Shown: positions 27,341 to 35,807 of the stretch, one piece after another | Layout: each line of letters begins with the position of its first letter | Numbering within the stretch: position 1 is the first letter of the stretch | Assembly (NCBI GenBank): GCA_014802335.1 | Contig: JAAVCL010000026.1 | Span: 48,184-112,183, forward strand | Source: Bacteroides sp. | Lineage (GTDB): Bacteria > Bacteroidota > Bacteroidia > Bacteroidales > Muribaculaceae | DNA: 64,000 nucleotides | Direction: 5' to 3' | Made by a program: the position numbers and the translations under genes | Notes under the pieces: generated by a model | Told to the model about the DNA's origin: nothing | The model's input: the letters and a program-made list of their open reading frames with translations, nothing else | Databases searched by the model: none

Positions 27341-28966
27341 ATGAAAAGCGAATTAGTAGTAGATGTCAGCAGGGAGGACATATCCATTGCTCTCCTTGAA
27401 GACTCCCGGCTTGTCTCTTTGCAGAAAGAAAGTCGTAACATTGCCTACGCAGTGGGTGACCTCTATCTTGCGAAAGTCAAGAAAATTATGCCGGGCCTTA
27501 ATGCCGCATTTGTGGATGTCGGTTACGACAAAGACGCTTTTCTTCATTATCTCGATCTCGGCCCCCAGTTCAGTTCTTATTCTACTTTCATTAAGGAAGT
27601 GCTTGATGACAAAAAGAATATTCCTTCTATCTCTAAGAGACAACTGGAGCCTGATATCCCTAAGCAAGGTACAATTCAGAATGTTCTCGAACCCGGTCAA
27701 TTGCTCCTTGTTCAGATTGTTAAAGAACCTATTTCCTCGAAAGGACCCCGACTCACAACCGAAATATCTTTTACCGGTCGATATATGGTCCTTATGCCTT
27801 TCGGCGACAAGATCTCGATTTCTCAGAAAATTAAATCTACTGAGGAAAAGATCAGACTTCGTCAACTTATCGGCAGTATCAAGCCCAAGGGCTTTAGTGT
27901 GATTGTCAGAACTTCGGCAGAAAACAAAAGAGTGGCGGAACTTAATAATGAAATGCGCACTCTTGTGAAAAATTGGGAGGAATCTCTTGCTAAAATGCAG
28001 CGTAGCACTGCCCCGGCCTTAATTTATGAAGAAGATTCAAGAGCCGTTAGCGTAATTAGAGACCTTTTCAGCCCTACTTTTGAAAATATTTATGTAAATC
28101 ACGAGGAGACATTTTCTCAAATCCAGAATTATGTCGGCCTCATTGCTCCCGAGAATAAGGATATTGTAAAGCTTTATTCCAAGGAAATACCGATTTTCGA
28201 CAATTTCAATATAACCCGACAGATTAAGAGCAGTTTCGGTAAAACTGTTTCTTTCCGTTCGGGGGCCTACCTTATAATTGAAAGCACTGAAGCTCTCCAT
28301 GTGATCGATGTCAATTCCGGAAACCGAAGCAAAGCCTGTCCCGATCAGGAATCTAATGCGCTCGATGTCAATCTTAAGGCTGCCGATGAAATTGCACGTC
28401 AGCTCAGACTGCGCGATATGGGCGGAATTATTGTTGTAGACTTCATTGATATGGGAAAAGCTGAACACAGACAGCAGCTCTATGAACACATGAAGGAGAT
28501 TATGGCCAACGACCGTGCCCGACACAATATTCTTCCCCTAAGCAAATTCGGACTCATGCAAATTACGAGGCAAAGGGTCCGCCCCGCGCTCGACATAACT
28601 ACCAGCGAAACGTGCCCCTCTTGTTTCGGTAAGGGCGAAGTTCAGTCATCTATTCTTTTCACTGATAAATTGGAAGAGAAAATAGAATATCTGACCGAAC
28701 ACCTCCAGATTAAGAAATTCAATATGTTCATTCACCCTTATGTGGAGGCCTACATTAAGAAAGGCGTTTTTTCGCTTTATGGAAAGTGGAAACGCAAATA
28801 TGGACGCAGCTTCAAGATTATTGCCGATGAATCTTTGGCCTATCTTGAATACAAAGTGGTGGATGCCGACGGAAAAGAAATTGATGTAAAAGAAGAAGGC
28901 GATATTGGTTCAAGTCAAAGCAAGACCAAGGCCAAAGTGAAAAATCGAAATAGTGAAGAAAATTAA
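27341..28966 (+). CDS. rng: Ribonuclease E/G family endoribonuclease (RNase G)
   Basis: 541 aa, cytoplasmic, single-strand-specific RNase for rRNA maturation and mRNA turnover. Seen: N-terminal MKSELVVDVSREDISIALLED, embedded S1 domain (about 38-130, GDLYLAKVKKIMPGLNAAFVDVG), and catalytic DNase I-like part with HVIDVNSGN and GGIIVVDFIDM supplying the Mg-binding Asp residues. The Zn-link CPSCFGKG is also present. It lacks the long degradosome C-terminus of RNase E and has only a short basic tail (SKTKAKVKNRN). A terminator follows 10 bases after the stop. Confidence 0.95.
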   Translation: MKSELVVDVSREDISIALLEDSRLVSLQKESRNIAYAVGDLYLAKVKKIMPGLNAAFVDVGYDKDAFLHYLDLGPQFSSYSTFIKEVLDDKKNIPSISKRQLEPDIPKQGTIQNVLEPGQLLLVQIVKEPISSKGPRLTTEISFTGRYMVLMPFGDKISISQKIKSTEEKIRLRQLIGSIKPKGFSVIVRTSAENKRVAELNNEMRTLVKNWEESLAKMQRSTAPALIYEEDSRAVSVIRDLFSPTFENIYVNHEETFSQIQNYVGLIAPENKDIVKLYSKEIPIFDNFNITRQIKSSFGKTVSFRSGAYLIIESTEALHVIDVNSGNRSKACPDQESNALDVNLKAADEIARQLRLRDMGGIIVVDFIDMGKAEHRQQLYEHMKEIMANDRARHNILPLSKFGLMQITRQRVRPALDITTSETCPSCFGKGEVQSSILFTDKLEEKIEYLTEHLQIKKFNMFIHPYVEAYIKKGVFSLYGKWKRKYGRSFKIIADESLAYLEYKVVDADGKEIDVKEEGDIGSSQSKTKAKVKNRNSEEN

Positions 28967-28976
28967 CTTAAAAAAA

Positions 28977-29015
28977 TGTGTCATAACTCCTTAGAAGTTA
29001 TGACACAATTTTTTT
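28977..29015 (+). terminator. Terminator of rng
   Basis: 12-bp perfect stem TGTGTCATAACT/AGTTATGACACA (28977-28988, 28996-29007), then ATTTTTTT. A flanking A-run makes it usable on both strands. Confidence 0.9.
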
Positions 29016-29041
29016 ATATTATCGCGACTGGCGCCGACAAT

Positions 29042-29172
29042 GTAGGGACATGGCGTGCCATGTCTGATTGTTGCGGCGAGCGAAGTGACGGTGATTACCC
29101 AGACGTGGCACGCCACGTCCCTACACTCGCCCGGTAAAGAAGCGGTTGTTAGCCAGACGTGGCACGCCCTAC
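29042..29172. repeat. Three copies of the GACGTGGCGTGCCACGTC palindromic repeat, mixed orientation
   Basis: 29042-29066 is the AT sub-type (GACATGGCGTGCCATGTC, both arms changed). 29100-29124 and 29154-29172 are inverted; the latter is the same 6-base-deleted form as at 25547-25565. The two inverted copies are followed by ACTCGCCCGGTAA, forming a 54-base tandem. Confidence 0.9.
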
Positions 29173-29183
29173 ACTCGCCCGGT

Positions 29184-29342
29184 AATGAATGGATCGTGCT
29201 ATGTCAAGAAGACTTTGAACCCAAATCTGAAACCTTGTTTGATTTGCAGGGAAGAAAGGTGACCTCTGACCTTGACAACCTGAAACCCGGCGTTTACATC
29301 AGTATAAAAGGTAACAAGCCCTCTAAGATTATTGTCAGATAA
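29184..29342 (+). pseudogene. Remnant of a secreted protein C-terminal (sorting-domain-like) end
   Basis: An ORF fragment of about 52 residues ending ...LFDLQGRKVTSDLDNLKPGVY, then ISIKGNKPSKIIVR and a stop. The (Y/F)DLQGRKV...L.PGVYI...GK..KI.V pattern is the typical C-terminus of Bacteroidales secreted proteins (type A sorting-domain-like). No N-terminal part is present: upstream the frame runs through the palindromic repeats and is meaningless. It is therefore a stump left after deletion or repeat insertion. Confidence 0.65.
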
Positions 29343-29484
29343 CGGACGCACGATGAAGCCGCTTAAACGACTTCACTACTTAAAACCCCAACCCACAGGA
29401 AAATTATGCCATGCCGGCGTAAATATTCCTTGAGGGTTGGGGTCTGATTTTTGGGGAGGCAGCCGAAAGAATCCGGTCTTTAGC

Positions 29485-30750
29485 CTAAAGAATCTTGTCT
29501 TTATTAGAAAGAAAGTCGGCTACAATAAAGGTGCTTCCACCTATATAGATTATGTCTGATTCTTTCGCATCGCCTAAAGCACATTCCACGGCTTCTTGAA
29601 CTGTTTTGAAATCTCGTGCATTTAAGTTGGCAGCTTTGAATTTTTCTGTAAGAAGAGTGTGGTGCAATGCACGCGGGATATTGGCTTGCGTAGTGTAGTA
29701 AACGGCATCAGCGTGCAACAACGAAAGAATATGATCAACATCCTTGTCGTTTACAAAACCTAAAACCATTCGTAACGCAGCGGCCGGGCGTGATGCTTGA
29801 AGTCGGGCAAGCTGAGCAATATTATATCGTAACCCGGCTTCGTTGTGACCCGTGTCGCAAACCACAAGTGGAGAGTCTTGAATGATTGTCCAACGGCCAC
29901 AGAACCCGGTGAGCTGTTCAACTTCACTGAATCCTTTCTTTTCAGCATCCTCGCTTATTTCAATTCCGGTCTTTCTAAGCTCGCGAATTGCAATTCGGGC
30001 AGTATTGATATTTTTCTTCTGGTAGTCGCCCGATAGAGTACAATTCAAGGCTCTGTTGGCTTGTTCATCTATTTCGCGATAGGCTTCGATAAGAGGGGAT
30101 TCAACTTCAAGTGCACGTGTTCTAAACACCGGTTCAGTCTCGTCGGTGGCTTCTCCTATCACAACAGGAACCCCGGCCTTGATGATACCCGCCTTTTCTG
30201 TTGCAATTTTTGCGAGTGTATCGCCCAGAAACTGGGTGTGATCAAAAGAGATATTAGTTATTACGGATAATAACGGGGTTATTATATTAGTGGAATCAAG
30301 CCTTCCTCCCATCCCGACCTCGATTACTGCATAATCAACATTCTCGGCTGCAAACCATTGGAAGGCCAGCATCATGGTTAACTCAAAGAAAGAGGGCTTG
30401 TCTCCTTTGTATTCCCCCTTTTGCCATTCTTCCACAAATTCCACAACCTTATTCTCGGGAATCATCTTGCCGTTTATGCGAATTCTTTCTCTGAAATCAA
30501 CAAGATGTGGCGACGTGTAGAGAGCTGTTTTGTATCCTTGAGACTGCAGAGTGGCAGCAAGAAGATTGGATACACTTCCTTTTCCATTCGTGCCGGCCAC
30601 GTGAATTGCTTTTAATTTCCTTTCCGGGTGACCGAAATGTGCGGCCAATGCTTCGCTTCTTTCCAATCCCGGCTTATAGGCCGCAGCCCCAACGCGCGAG
30701 AACATGGGCAACTGATTGAAAAGCCAGTCTAATGCTTCTTTATATTCCAT
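29485..30750 (-). CDS. folC: Bifunctional folylpolyglutamate/dihydrofolate synthase
   Basis: 421 aa from ATG 30750 (MEYKEALDWLFNQLPMFSRVG); the frame extends 27 bases further, but this ATG gives the family N-terminus. A Mur-ligase-like ATP enzyme that adds Glu to dihydropteroate and folates. Seen: P-loop HVAGTNGKGSVSNLLAATL, SPHLVDFRERIRING, VIEVGMGGRLDSTNI, ISFDHTQFLGDTLAKIATEKAGI with the Mg/carbamate-Lys region, and the C-terminal VCDTGHNEAGL. The start overlaps the last 11 bases of the chromate-transporter gene, so translation is probably coupled. Confidence 0.94.
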   Translation of the reverse strand: MEYKEALDWLFNQLPMFSRVGAAAYKPGLERSEALAAHFGHPERKLKAIHVAGTNGKGSVSNLLAATLQSQGYKTALYTSPHLVDFRERIRINGKMIPENKVVEFVEEWQKGEYKGDKPSFFELTMMLAFQWFAAENVDYAVIEVGMGGRLDSTNIITPLLSVITNISFDHTQFLGDTLAKIATEKAGIIKAGVPVVIGEATDETEPVFRTRALEVESPLIEAYREIDEQANRALNCTLSGDYQKKNINTARIAIRELRKTGIEISEDAEKKGFSEVEQLTGFCGRWTIIQDSPLVVCDTGHNEAGLRYNIAQLARLQASRPAAALRMVLGFVNDKDVDHILSLLHADAVYYTTQANIPRALHHTLLTEKFKAANLNARDFKTVQEAVECALGDAKESDIIYIGGSTFIVADFLSNKDKIL

Positions 30751-31351
30751 ATAGCAGATAGCCGGCTGCACCGGCAAGTATTATTATAAGAATGGGATGA
30801 AATTTAATTGTGCGGTTTTTAATCTTGATGGGAAAATATACAAGACAAAATGCCAACGCACATATAATTATACTGGTCCATAATTGTGTTATGGTACCCT
30901 CGGGATTGAAGTTGGCTTTATTTATAAGCATTATTGCCGCCGATGCGATCAAGCCGACAACAACAGGCCGAAGCCCCCCGAAGATTGCCTTTATGGCTCC
31001 GCTTTCGTTGTGGCGTCGAATAAAATGTGAGCAGTAAAGCAACAGGAAGAAAGATGGGACGGTAACAGCAAGAGTGGCCAGAATAGAACCCAATATGCCC
31101 CAGAGAGGAGATGAAAGGGTAGGGTCGTAGCCGGCCGGAGCGACGTACCCGATATAGGTGGCTGAGTTGATGCCGATGGGCCCGGGTGTCATCTGCGAAA
31201 TGGCAACAATGTCGGTAAACATCTGTTCGCTGATCCATTTGTTATCTGAGACAACCAGTTTTTCAACCAGCGAAAGCATGGCATATCCGCCTCCGAAACC
31301 AAAGATTCCTATCTTTATATATGCCCAAATAAGTTTCCAATATATTCCCAT
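30740..31351 (-). CDS. Chromate transporter family protein, second short CHR half
   Basis: 203 aa, one CHR domain with about six membrane helices. Signatures: KIGIFGFGGGYAMLSLVEK at the N-terminus and SQMTPGPIGINSATYIGY. Short CHR proteins work as pairs encoded by adjacent genes with opposite membrane topology; its partner is the 31365-31985 gene, 13 bases upstream. Family members export chromate or related anions, but in anaerobic gut bacteria the natural substrate is unknown. Its end overlaps the folC start by 11 bases. Confidence 0.9.
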   Translation of the reverse strand: MGIYWKLIWAYIKIGIFGFGGGYAMLSLVEKLVVSDNKWISEQMFTDIVAISQMTPGPIGINSATYIGYVAPAGYDPTLSSPLWGILGSILATLAVTVPSFFLLLYCSHFIRRHNESGAIKAIFGGLRPVVVGLIASAAIMLINKANFNPEGTITQLWTSIIICALAFCLVYFPIKIKNRTIKFHPILIIILAGAAGYLLYGI

Positions 31352-31364
31352 GGTAAATTACAAC

Positions 31365-31985
31365 TTATTTATTTTTAGAATGGATTTGTTTGTTTGCAAG
31401 TGCCCAGAAGAGATAGCCCCCGAGGCCTCCAAGTACGATGTAGAGAATAGGATTCGAAAACCATCCTAAGTCGAGAGATATCATCAGTGCCGTGATTAAT
31501 GGAATCCAAATGGTTTTCCAAGTAAGTTTGGCAGCCTTGGCCGATGTTAATACCGGGGCAATGATAAGTGCAACCACTGCCGGACGTATGCCCATAAATA
31601 TTGATGATATTACCCGGTTGTTCTTTATGATGTCCGGGGTCAAAAAGATGGCTATGGCCAGAATGATGAGAAAAGAGGGGAGAATGGTTCCGGCGGCAGC
31701 CAGCATACTTCCGCGTGTTCCCTTCAGTTTGTCGCCAACAGCAGTTGCTATATTCACAGCCAGAATTCCGGGCAGCGATTGGGCAATTGCAAGAAGGTCA
31801 AGAAAATCATCTCGTTCAATCCAGTGATGCTTGTCCACAATCTCACGTTCAATTATGGATATCATGGCCCAGCCCCCTCCAAAAGTGAACGCACCTATTT
31901 TGAAAAAACTTGCAAATAATTGCAGATAAATATTTTTGGAATCGGATGTTACCGTATCGATAGTTTTTCCTTTTCTGGAATCCAT
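31365..31985 (-). CDS. Chromate transporter family protein, first short CHR half
   Basis: 206 aa, single CHR domain, polytopic membrane protein. Signatures: FFKIGAFTFGGGWAMISIIEREIV and AIAQSLPGILAVNIATAVG. It is the upstream member of the pair with the gene at 30740-31351. The N-terminal 20 residues are soluble and charged. It follows cydB on the same strand, 69 bases away, with a weak stem-loop in between that could attenuate read-through. Confidence 0.9.
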   Translation of the reverse strand: MDSRKGKTIDTVTSDSKNIYLQLFASFFKIGAFTFGGGWAMISIIEREIVDKHHWIERDDFLDLLAIAQSLPGILAVNIATAVGDKLKGTRGSMLAAAGTILPSFLIILAIAIFLTPDIIKNNRVISSIFMGIRPAVVALIIAPVLTSAKAAKLTWKTIWIPLITALMISLDLGWFSNPILYIVLGGLGGYLFWALANKQIHSKNK

Positions 31986-32005
31986 ATTACTTAAAAGATA
32001 CTTAA

Positions 32006-32032
32006 CAGGAGCCTCGAAAATCGAGACCCCTG
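32006..32032 (-). terminator. Weak stem-loop between cydB and the chromate transporter genes
   Basis: Imperfect stem CAGGaGcCTCGA / TCGAGaCcCCTG with a 3-base loop and two mismatches; on the minus strand it is followed by TTAAG, with no clear U-tract. Partial terminator or processing site; uncertain. Confidence 0.4.
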
Positions 32033-32054
32033 TCAGAATGTATATTATAACAAT

Positions 32055-33164
32055 TTATTTATCCATCTTTCTCCACACATACCAGATGTAGGCAATTACG
32101 AAAGGAATGAAGAGTGAAGCATAGCTCATTGCAGTGAGTGTGAATTCACTTGATGAGGAATTGCGTATGGTTAGTGAACTCATCGGGTCGAGCAACGAGG
32201 GGAGATAAGCTGTGTCGCCATATCCGGCTGCCCAGAACAGCGAAAGAACCGCAAGTATAGTTCCAAGCCCGGTAAACCAAATTCCTTTTGTGAAATGTTT
32301 GGCAAGCACTGAACTGAGAAGTCCGTAAAGCACCAGCACAACCCCAACCAATAATGTGGCTAATTCCCACCATTGGTTGATCATATTGAAGAAATATTTG
32401 TAGGGGGCTGCTGTGACGCTCACAGTCTGCCCGTTTTCCGACACAACGTCATATCCTGTTGTTGTAAAAAGAACGGCCAGGAAAGTGAGAAAAGCAATCA
32501 CGAAGACTCCTCCATTTATAAAGGCGGAAGTTTTCAGACGTCCGAAAAACTCGTTGTCGTTTTTATCGCGGTTCATCATGTAGAGAGCTGCCTGCATTCT
32601 TGCAAGGAAAAGAACAGCGACTCCGAGAACCAGATTTTTCCAACAGAATATTGCCTCGAAACCATGTGTGGGTGCCCATGTGGAAATCACGGGAGAGGAA
32701 GCACTCAGGATCTTATCGCGGTTTACGGTAAATTCGCCACCGAAAAAGAACATTCCTACCGCAACCCCGAGAAGTATGCACCCCACACTGCCGTTGATGA
32801 ACAGAAACAAATCGTAGGTGCCTGTGCCATACACGTTCCCTTTCTTACGACGATATTCATAGCTCACGGCCTGAAGCACAAAGCTGAACAGAATAAGTAT
32901 CCACAGCCAGTATGCCCCGCCGAAGCTTGTGGAATAGTAAAGGGGGAAGGAAGCGAAAAATGCACCTCCGAAAGTGACAAGAGTGGTGAAAGTCAATTCC
33001 CACTTACTCCCCATTGCGCCTACTATTAAATCTCTGCGTTCCGGTGTCTTACCAAGACCGTATATCATTGACTGGCCGCCCTGCACGAACAAAAGAAAAA
33101 CTAATATCGCGCCTAAAATCGAGATTAACAGCCACCAGTAATTTTGAAGACATTCAAGTGTCAT
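32055..33164 (-). CDS. cydB: Cytochrome bd ubiquinol oxidase subunit II
   Basis: 369-aa polytopic membrane protein, partner of CydA in the high-affinity quinol oxidase that lets Bacteroidales respire nanomolar oxygen. Seen: N-terminal NYWWLLISILGAILVFLLFVQGGQSMIYGLG, the WELTFTTLVTFGGAFFASFPLYYSTSFGGAYWLW segment conserved in CydB, and about nine hydrophobic helices. It is separated from cydA by a 210-base intercistronic region almost completely filled with a hairpin-forming repeat, an unusual arrangement, since cydA and cydB normally lie close together. Confidence 0.93.
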   Translation of the reverse strand: MTLECLQNYWWLLISILGAILVFLLFVQGGQSMIYGLGKTPERRDLIVGAMGSKWELTFTTLVTFGGAFFASFPLYYSTSFGGAYWLWILILFSFVLQAVSYEYRRKKGNVYGTGTYDLFLFINGSVGCILLGVAVGMFFFGGEFTVNRDKILSASSPVISTWAPTHGFEAIFCWKNLVLGVAVLFLARMQAALYMMNRDKNDNEFFGRLKTSAFINGGVFVIAFLTFLAVLFTTTGYDVVSENGQTVSVTAAPYKYFFNMINQWWELATLLVGVVLVLYGLLSSVLAKHFTKGIWFTGLGTILAVLSLFWAAGYGDTAYLPSLLDPMSSLTIRNSSSSEFTLTAMSYASLFIPFVIAYIWYVWRKMDK

Positions 33165-33177
33165 AATATTATATTTT

Positions 33178-33373
33178 TAAGTAGCTACGAATAATTAATG
33201 AACAGATAAAACGAAGTTATTTTTAAGCATATTTTGCTGCGGACTGAAGGAGCATACTTTCGTATGCGACTGAATGACAAAGCAAAATATGCCAAAAAGA
33301 ACGAGTTTTAGCGTTCAAGATATTCCTAACTACTTTGTTTAACATATATCGATTAATTATTCGGAGCTACTTA
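33178..33373. repeat. Hairpin-forming element with 22-bp terminal inverted repeats inside cydAB
   Basis: Ends 33178-33199 and 33352-33373 are inverted copies (21 of 22 match; TAAGTAGCT...ATTAAT). Inside is a second perfect 12-bp pair, GCATATTTTGCT / AGCAAAATATGC, and a central stem GCATAC-TTTC-GTATGC flanked by ACTGAA on both sides. It begins 13 bases from the cydB start and ends 1 base from the cydA stop. In the transcribed (minus) orientation the apical loop reads GAAA. The core is shared with 52731-52923. Confidence 0.85.
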
Positions 33374-33374
33374 C

Positions 33375-34931
33375 TTATTTATATAACTCTTCTTTTGACT
33401 TTTTCTCTACAAAGCGGCACATAATGCTTACTTCAGCCACCAAAAGAATGGTGAACACCGCTGCAAACATCCAGAATGTCAGCACAACCGATGATACCGG
33501 AATCTGAGAAATTGCCGCGCATGTGGGCAGAAGGTCCTGAATGGTCCAGGGTTGACGTCCAACTTCTGCAACGGCCCAGCCGGCTTCAGAGCATAACCAC
33601 ATGAAGGGAACCGAGACCATTGCCACAATCTGGAACCAACGAGCGTGCTTGAGAATATCTTTTTTGTATGCAAGGAACAAGGCTACCACAAAGAAAAGAA
33701 GGAAATAAGAACCCAAAATCACCATAATGCGGAACATCGTGAATGTAAGGCCCACAGGCGGAATCGCTTCTTTTACATCTTTGAAATAAGCATAACCGAA
33801 GAAGGGATAGTTCTCGCGAAGTGTCTTTTCTGCTATTTCCATTGCCGATGTGTTGCCTGCTTTTCGGGCGGCATCATATTCGCCGAGTGCCTTTTGGGCA
33901 AGTTTGCCTCGTTCAATTCTTTCGGCATAGCTTACGGTGTTTATGGTGTCTCCATCGGCATTGATCGAGAATCCGTTTACGATGTCGGTGATGCCCGGAA
34001 CAAACGAGTTCATATCGTGATTGGCTAAAATGGAAAGTCCGTAGGGGATGGAAACCTCAAAAAGGTATTCATCTTCATCGTTATTCCATTCCTTGTCGGG
34101 GTTGAGAAGTGCAACTCCGGTCAGCGACTGGCCGACATGTCCGTGGTAAAGGCCTTCCATTGCAGCCAGCTTCATCGGTTGGTGGCGGGCAACCTGAACC
34201 GCCGAACCGTCGCCGGTATACATTGTGAGCAGCAGTCCGATTAATCCGAACCATCCGCCTGTCTTGATAGACATTAGCGCAAACTCCTGATTGCGTTTTT
34301 TCCACAGCATGTAGCAGCTGACTCCGATTACAAAAACACCGGCAAGTGCCCAACCGCTGAAAACGGCGTGGAAAAATTTATTAACCGCGATTCCTGAGAA
34401 AAGAGCCCAGAAATCATCCATAACATTGCGCATCTGGGCCGGGTCGAATTCCATTCCCACCGGATATTGCATCCACGCGTTGGCAACAAGTATCCACAAC
34501 GCTGAAATCGAGGCTCCGATTGCGGTGAGCCAGGTTGATGCAAGGTGAAATTTCGGACTAACCTTATTCCACCCGAAAAACATTACCGCACCGAAAGTTG
34601 CCTCCATGAAGAAGGCTACAATTCCTTCAATGGCAAGCGGAGCTCCGAAAATGTCACCGACAAACCATGAATAATTACTCCAGTTCGTTCCAAACTCAAA
34701 TTCAAGGATTAACCCGGTGGCAACGCCAATGGCGAAATTTATGCCAAATAAGGTCATCCAGAACTTTGTGGCTCGTAACCAGTTTTCCGACTTGGTTTTA
34801 AGATAGAGACTTTCCATGATTGCCACTATTACCGACAATCCCAGAGTGAGTGGAACAAATAGCCAATGGTAAATGGCTGTGATCGCAAACTGAAGTCGTG
34901 ACCAGTCCACAACGCTTGTCAAGTTTTCCAT
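33375..34931 (-). CDS. cydA: Cytochrome bd ubiquinol oxidase subunit I
   Basis: 518-aa heme-bearing subunit of cytochrome bd. Seen: N-terminal WSRLQFAITAIYHWLFVPLTLGLSV with the heme b595 His, GINFAIGVATGLILEFEFGTNWSNYS, the MKLAAMEGLY segment, a long Q-loop region (about 230-385) and the family tag EVGRQPWTIQDLLPT. Length is that of the E. coli type (522 aa) rather than short-Q-loop forms. It is first in a minus-strand series cydA-cydB-chr-chr-folC. A strong promoter lies about 200 bases upstream, giving a long leader. Confidence 0.95.
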   Translation of the reverse strand: MENLTSVVDWSRLQFAITAIYHWLFVPLTLGLSVIVAIMESLYLKTKSENWLRATKFWMTLFGINFAIGVATGLILEFEFGTNWSNYSWFVGDIFGAPLAIEGIVAFFMEATFGAVMFFGWNKVSPKFHLASTWLTAIGASISALWILVANAWMQYPVGMEFDPAQMRNVMDDFWALFSGIAVNKFFHAVFSGWALAGVFVIGVSCYMLWKKRNQEFALMSIKTGGWFGLIGLLLTMYTGDGSAVQVARHQPMKLAAMEGLYHGHVGQSLTGVALLNPDKEWNNDEDEYLFEVSIPYGLSILANHDMNSFVPGITDIVNGFSINADGDTINTVSYAERIERGKLAQKALGEYDAARKAGNTSAMEIAEKTLRENYPFFGYAYFKDVKEAIPPVGLTFTMFRIMVILGSYFLLFFVVALFLAYKKDILKHARWFQIVAMVSVPFMWLCSEAGWAVAEVGRQPWTIQDLLPTCAAISQIPVSSVVLTFWMFAAVFTILLVAEVSIMCRFVEKKSKEELYK

Positions 34932-35127
34932 ATTGATAAATAGTTTGCTGGGCGAGCTGATCGCCTTTTATTAGGTTATAATTTTAATTCTATCTTTGGA
35001 TTCAGTCTGTAAGATACATTCGTTTCTCTGCCCGATACATCAATTCGAACCAAAGCGGCGCATTGCCTTCAATCCGGATCAATGTTTGCTATTTATTGAA
35101 TAAATTCCGAGGACAGTTAGTAAACTG

Positions 35128-35157
35128 CAAAATTAATAAATTTTAGCAATTGACAAA
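35128..35157 (-). promoter_or_regulatory. Promoter of the cydAB operon
   Basis: Minus strand TTTG (35154-35157), 18-base spacer, TAATTTTG (35128-35135): a full consensus match. Predicted start near 35121, so the cydA message has about 190 bases of leader (34932-35121), in which I see no known riboswitch. Confidence 0.7.
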
Positions 35158-35228
35158 GTTTTTAAACATAAATTCTCTCTTTTTTTTAAAAGTCGTATTT
35201 CTCTATTCTTTTTCTCACTTTATTTTCG

Positions 35229-35236
35229 TAATTTTG
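35229..35236 (+). promoter_or_regulatory. -7 box of the DUF4494 gene promoter
   Basis: TAATTTTG on the plus strand, about 75 bases before the start codon; no clean TTTG -33 box at the usual distance. Confidence 0.45.
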
Positions 35237-35312
35237 CAATGTCACGGGAAGAATATACCCTCTCGGAGGTTGCTTTCCCTATTAATAACCGATAATTTAA
35301 TCTTTTGGTGAT

Positions 35313-35750
35313 ATGGCACTTTGGTTTGAATGTAAAGTAAGATATGACAAAACTCAGGAAGATGGCTCCGTAAAGAAAGTTAACGAGCCATATCTGGTGG
35401 ATGCCCTTACATTTACAGAGGCGGAAGCTCGAATCATAGAGGAAATGAAACCCTATATTTCCGGTGAATATTCAATTGCATCGGAAAAAAAGACTAAAAT
35501 TTCCGAAATCTTCTTTAACGAGGGGGGAGACCGTTATTATCTTGTAAAGGTTAATTTTATTACCATTGATGAAGCCAAGGGTATAGAAAAGAAAACCGTG
35601 TCTCAGATACTGGTGCAATGCTCCGATTTTGAAGATGCCCTGGATAAATTCAAGGAAGGCATGAAAGGCACTATGGCCGATTATGAAATTGCCTCGATTT
35701 CGGAAACGATGATAATGGATGTGTTCGGAGCCGATCTAAGTGCCGAATAA
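35313..35750 (+). CDS. DUF4494 domain-containing protein
   Basis: 145 aa. The start MALWFECKVRYDKTQEDGSVKK and the whole length match the Bacteroidota-specific DUF4494 family, which is of unknown function. Small, soluble, alpha+beta, no signal peptide. The sequence ends in an acidic MDVFGADLSAE tail. It is followed 57 bases later by yggS, a neighbourhood I recall from other Bacteroidales, which suggests a housekeeping link; this is inference. Confidence 0.85.
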   Translation: MALWFECKVRYDKTQEDGSVKKVNEPYLVDALTFTEAEARIIEEMKPYISGEYSIASEKKTKISEIFFNEGGDRYYLVKVNFITIDEAKGIEKKTVSQILVQCSDFEDALDKFKEGMKGTMADYEIASISETMIMDVFGADLSAE

Positions 35751-35807
35751 TTCAGAGATATTAATTGAAGTGTCAAGTCAATTCACTTTTCTTAAATAGA
35801 AAATGTC

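Noticed and set aside
29055..29183. N-terminal part of the 95-codon ORF
   Set aside because: It reads straight through palindromic repeats (QTWHATSLHSPG is the translated repeat), so only the last 50 codons look like former protein.
33178..33373. Kink-turn-like GA/GA pairs flanking the core stem
   Set aside because: Tandem G-A would form only on the plus strand, whereas cydAB and fabG are transcribed from the minus strand.
34932..35121. Riboswitch in the long cydA leader
   Set aside because: No known riboswitch core was recognisable by eye; only AT-rich sequence was seen.
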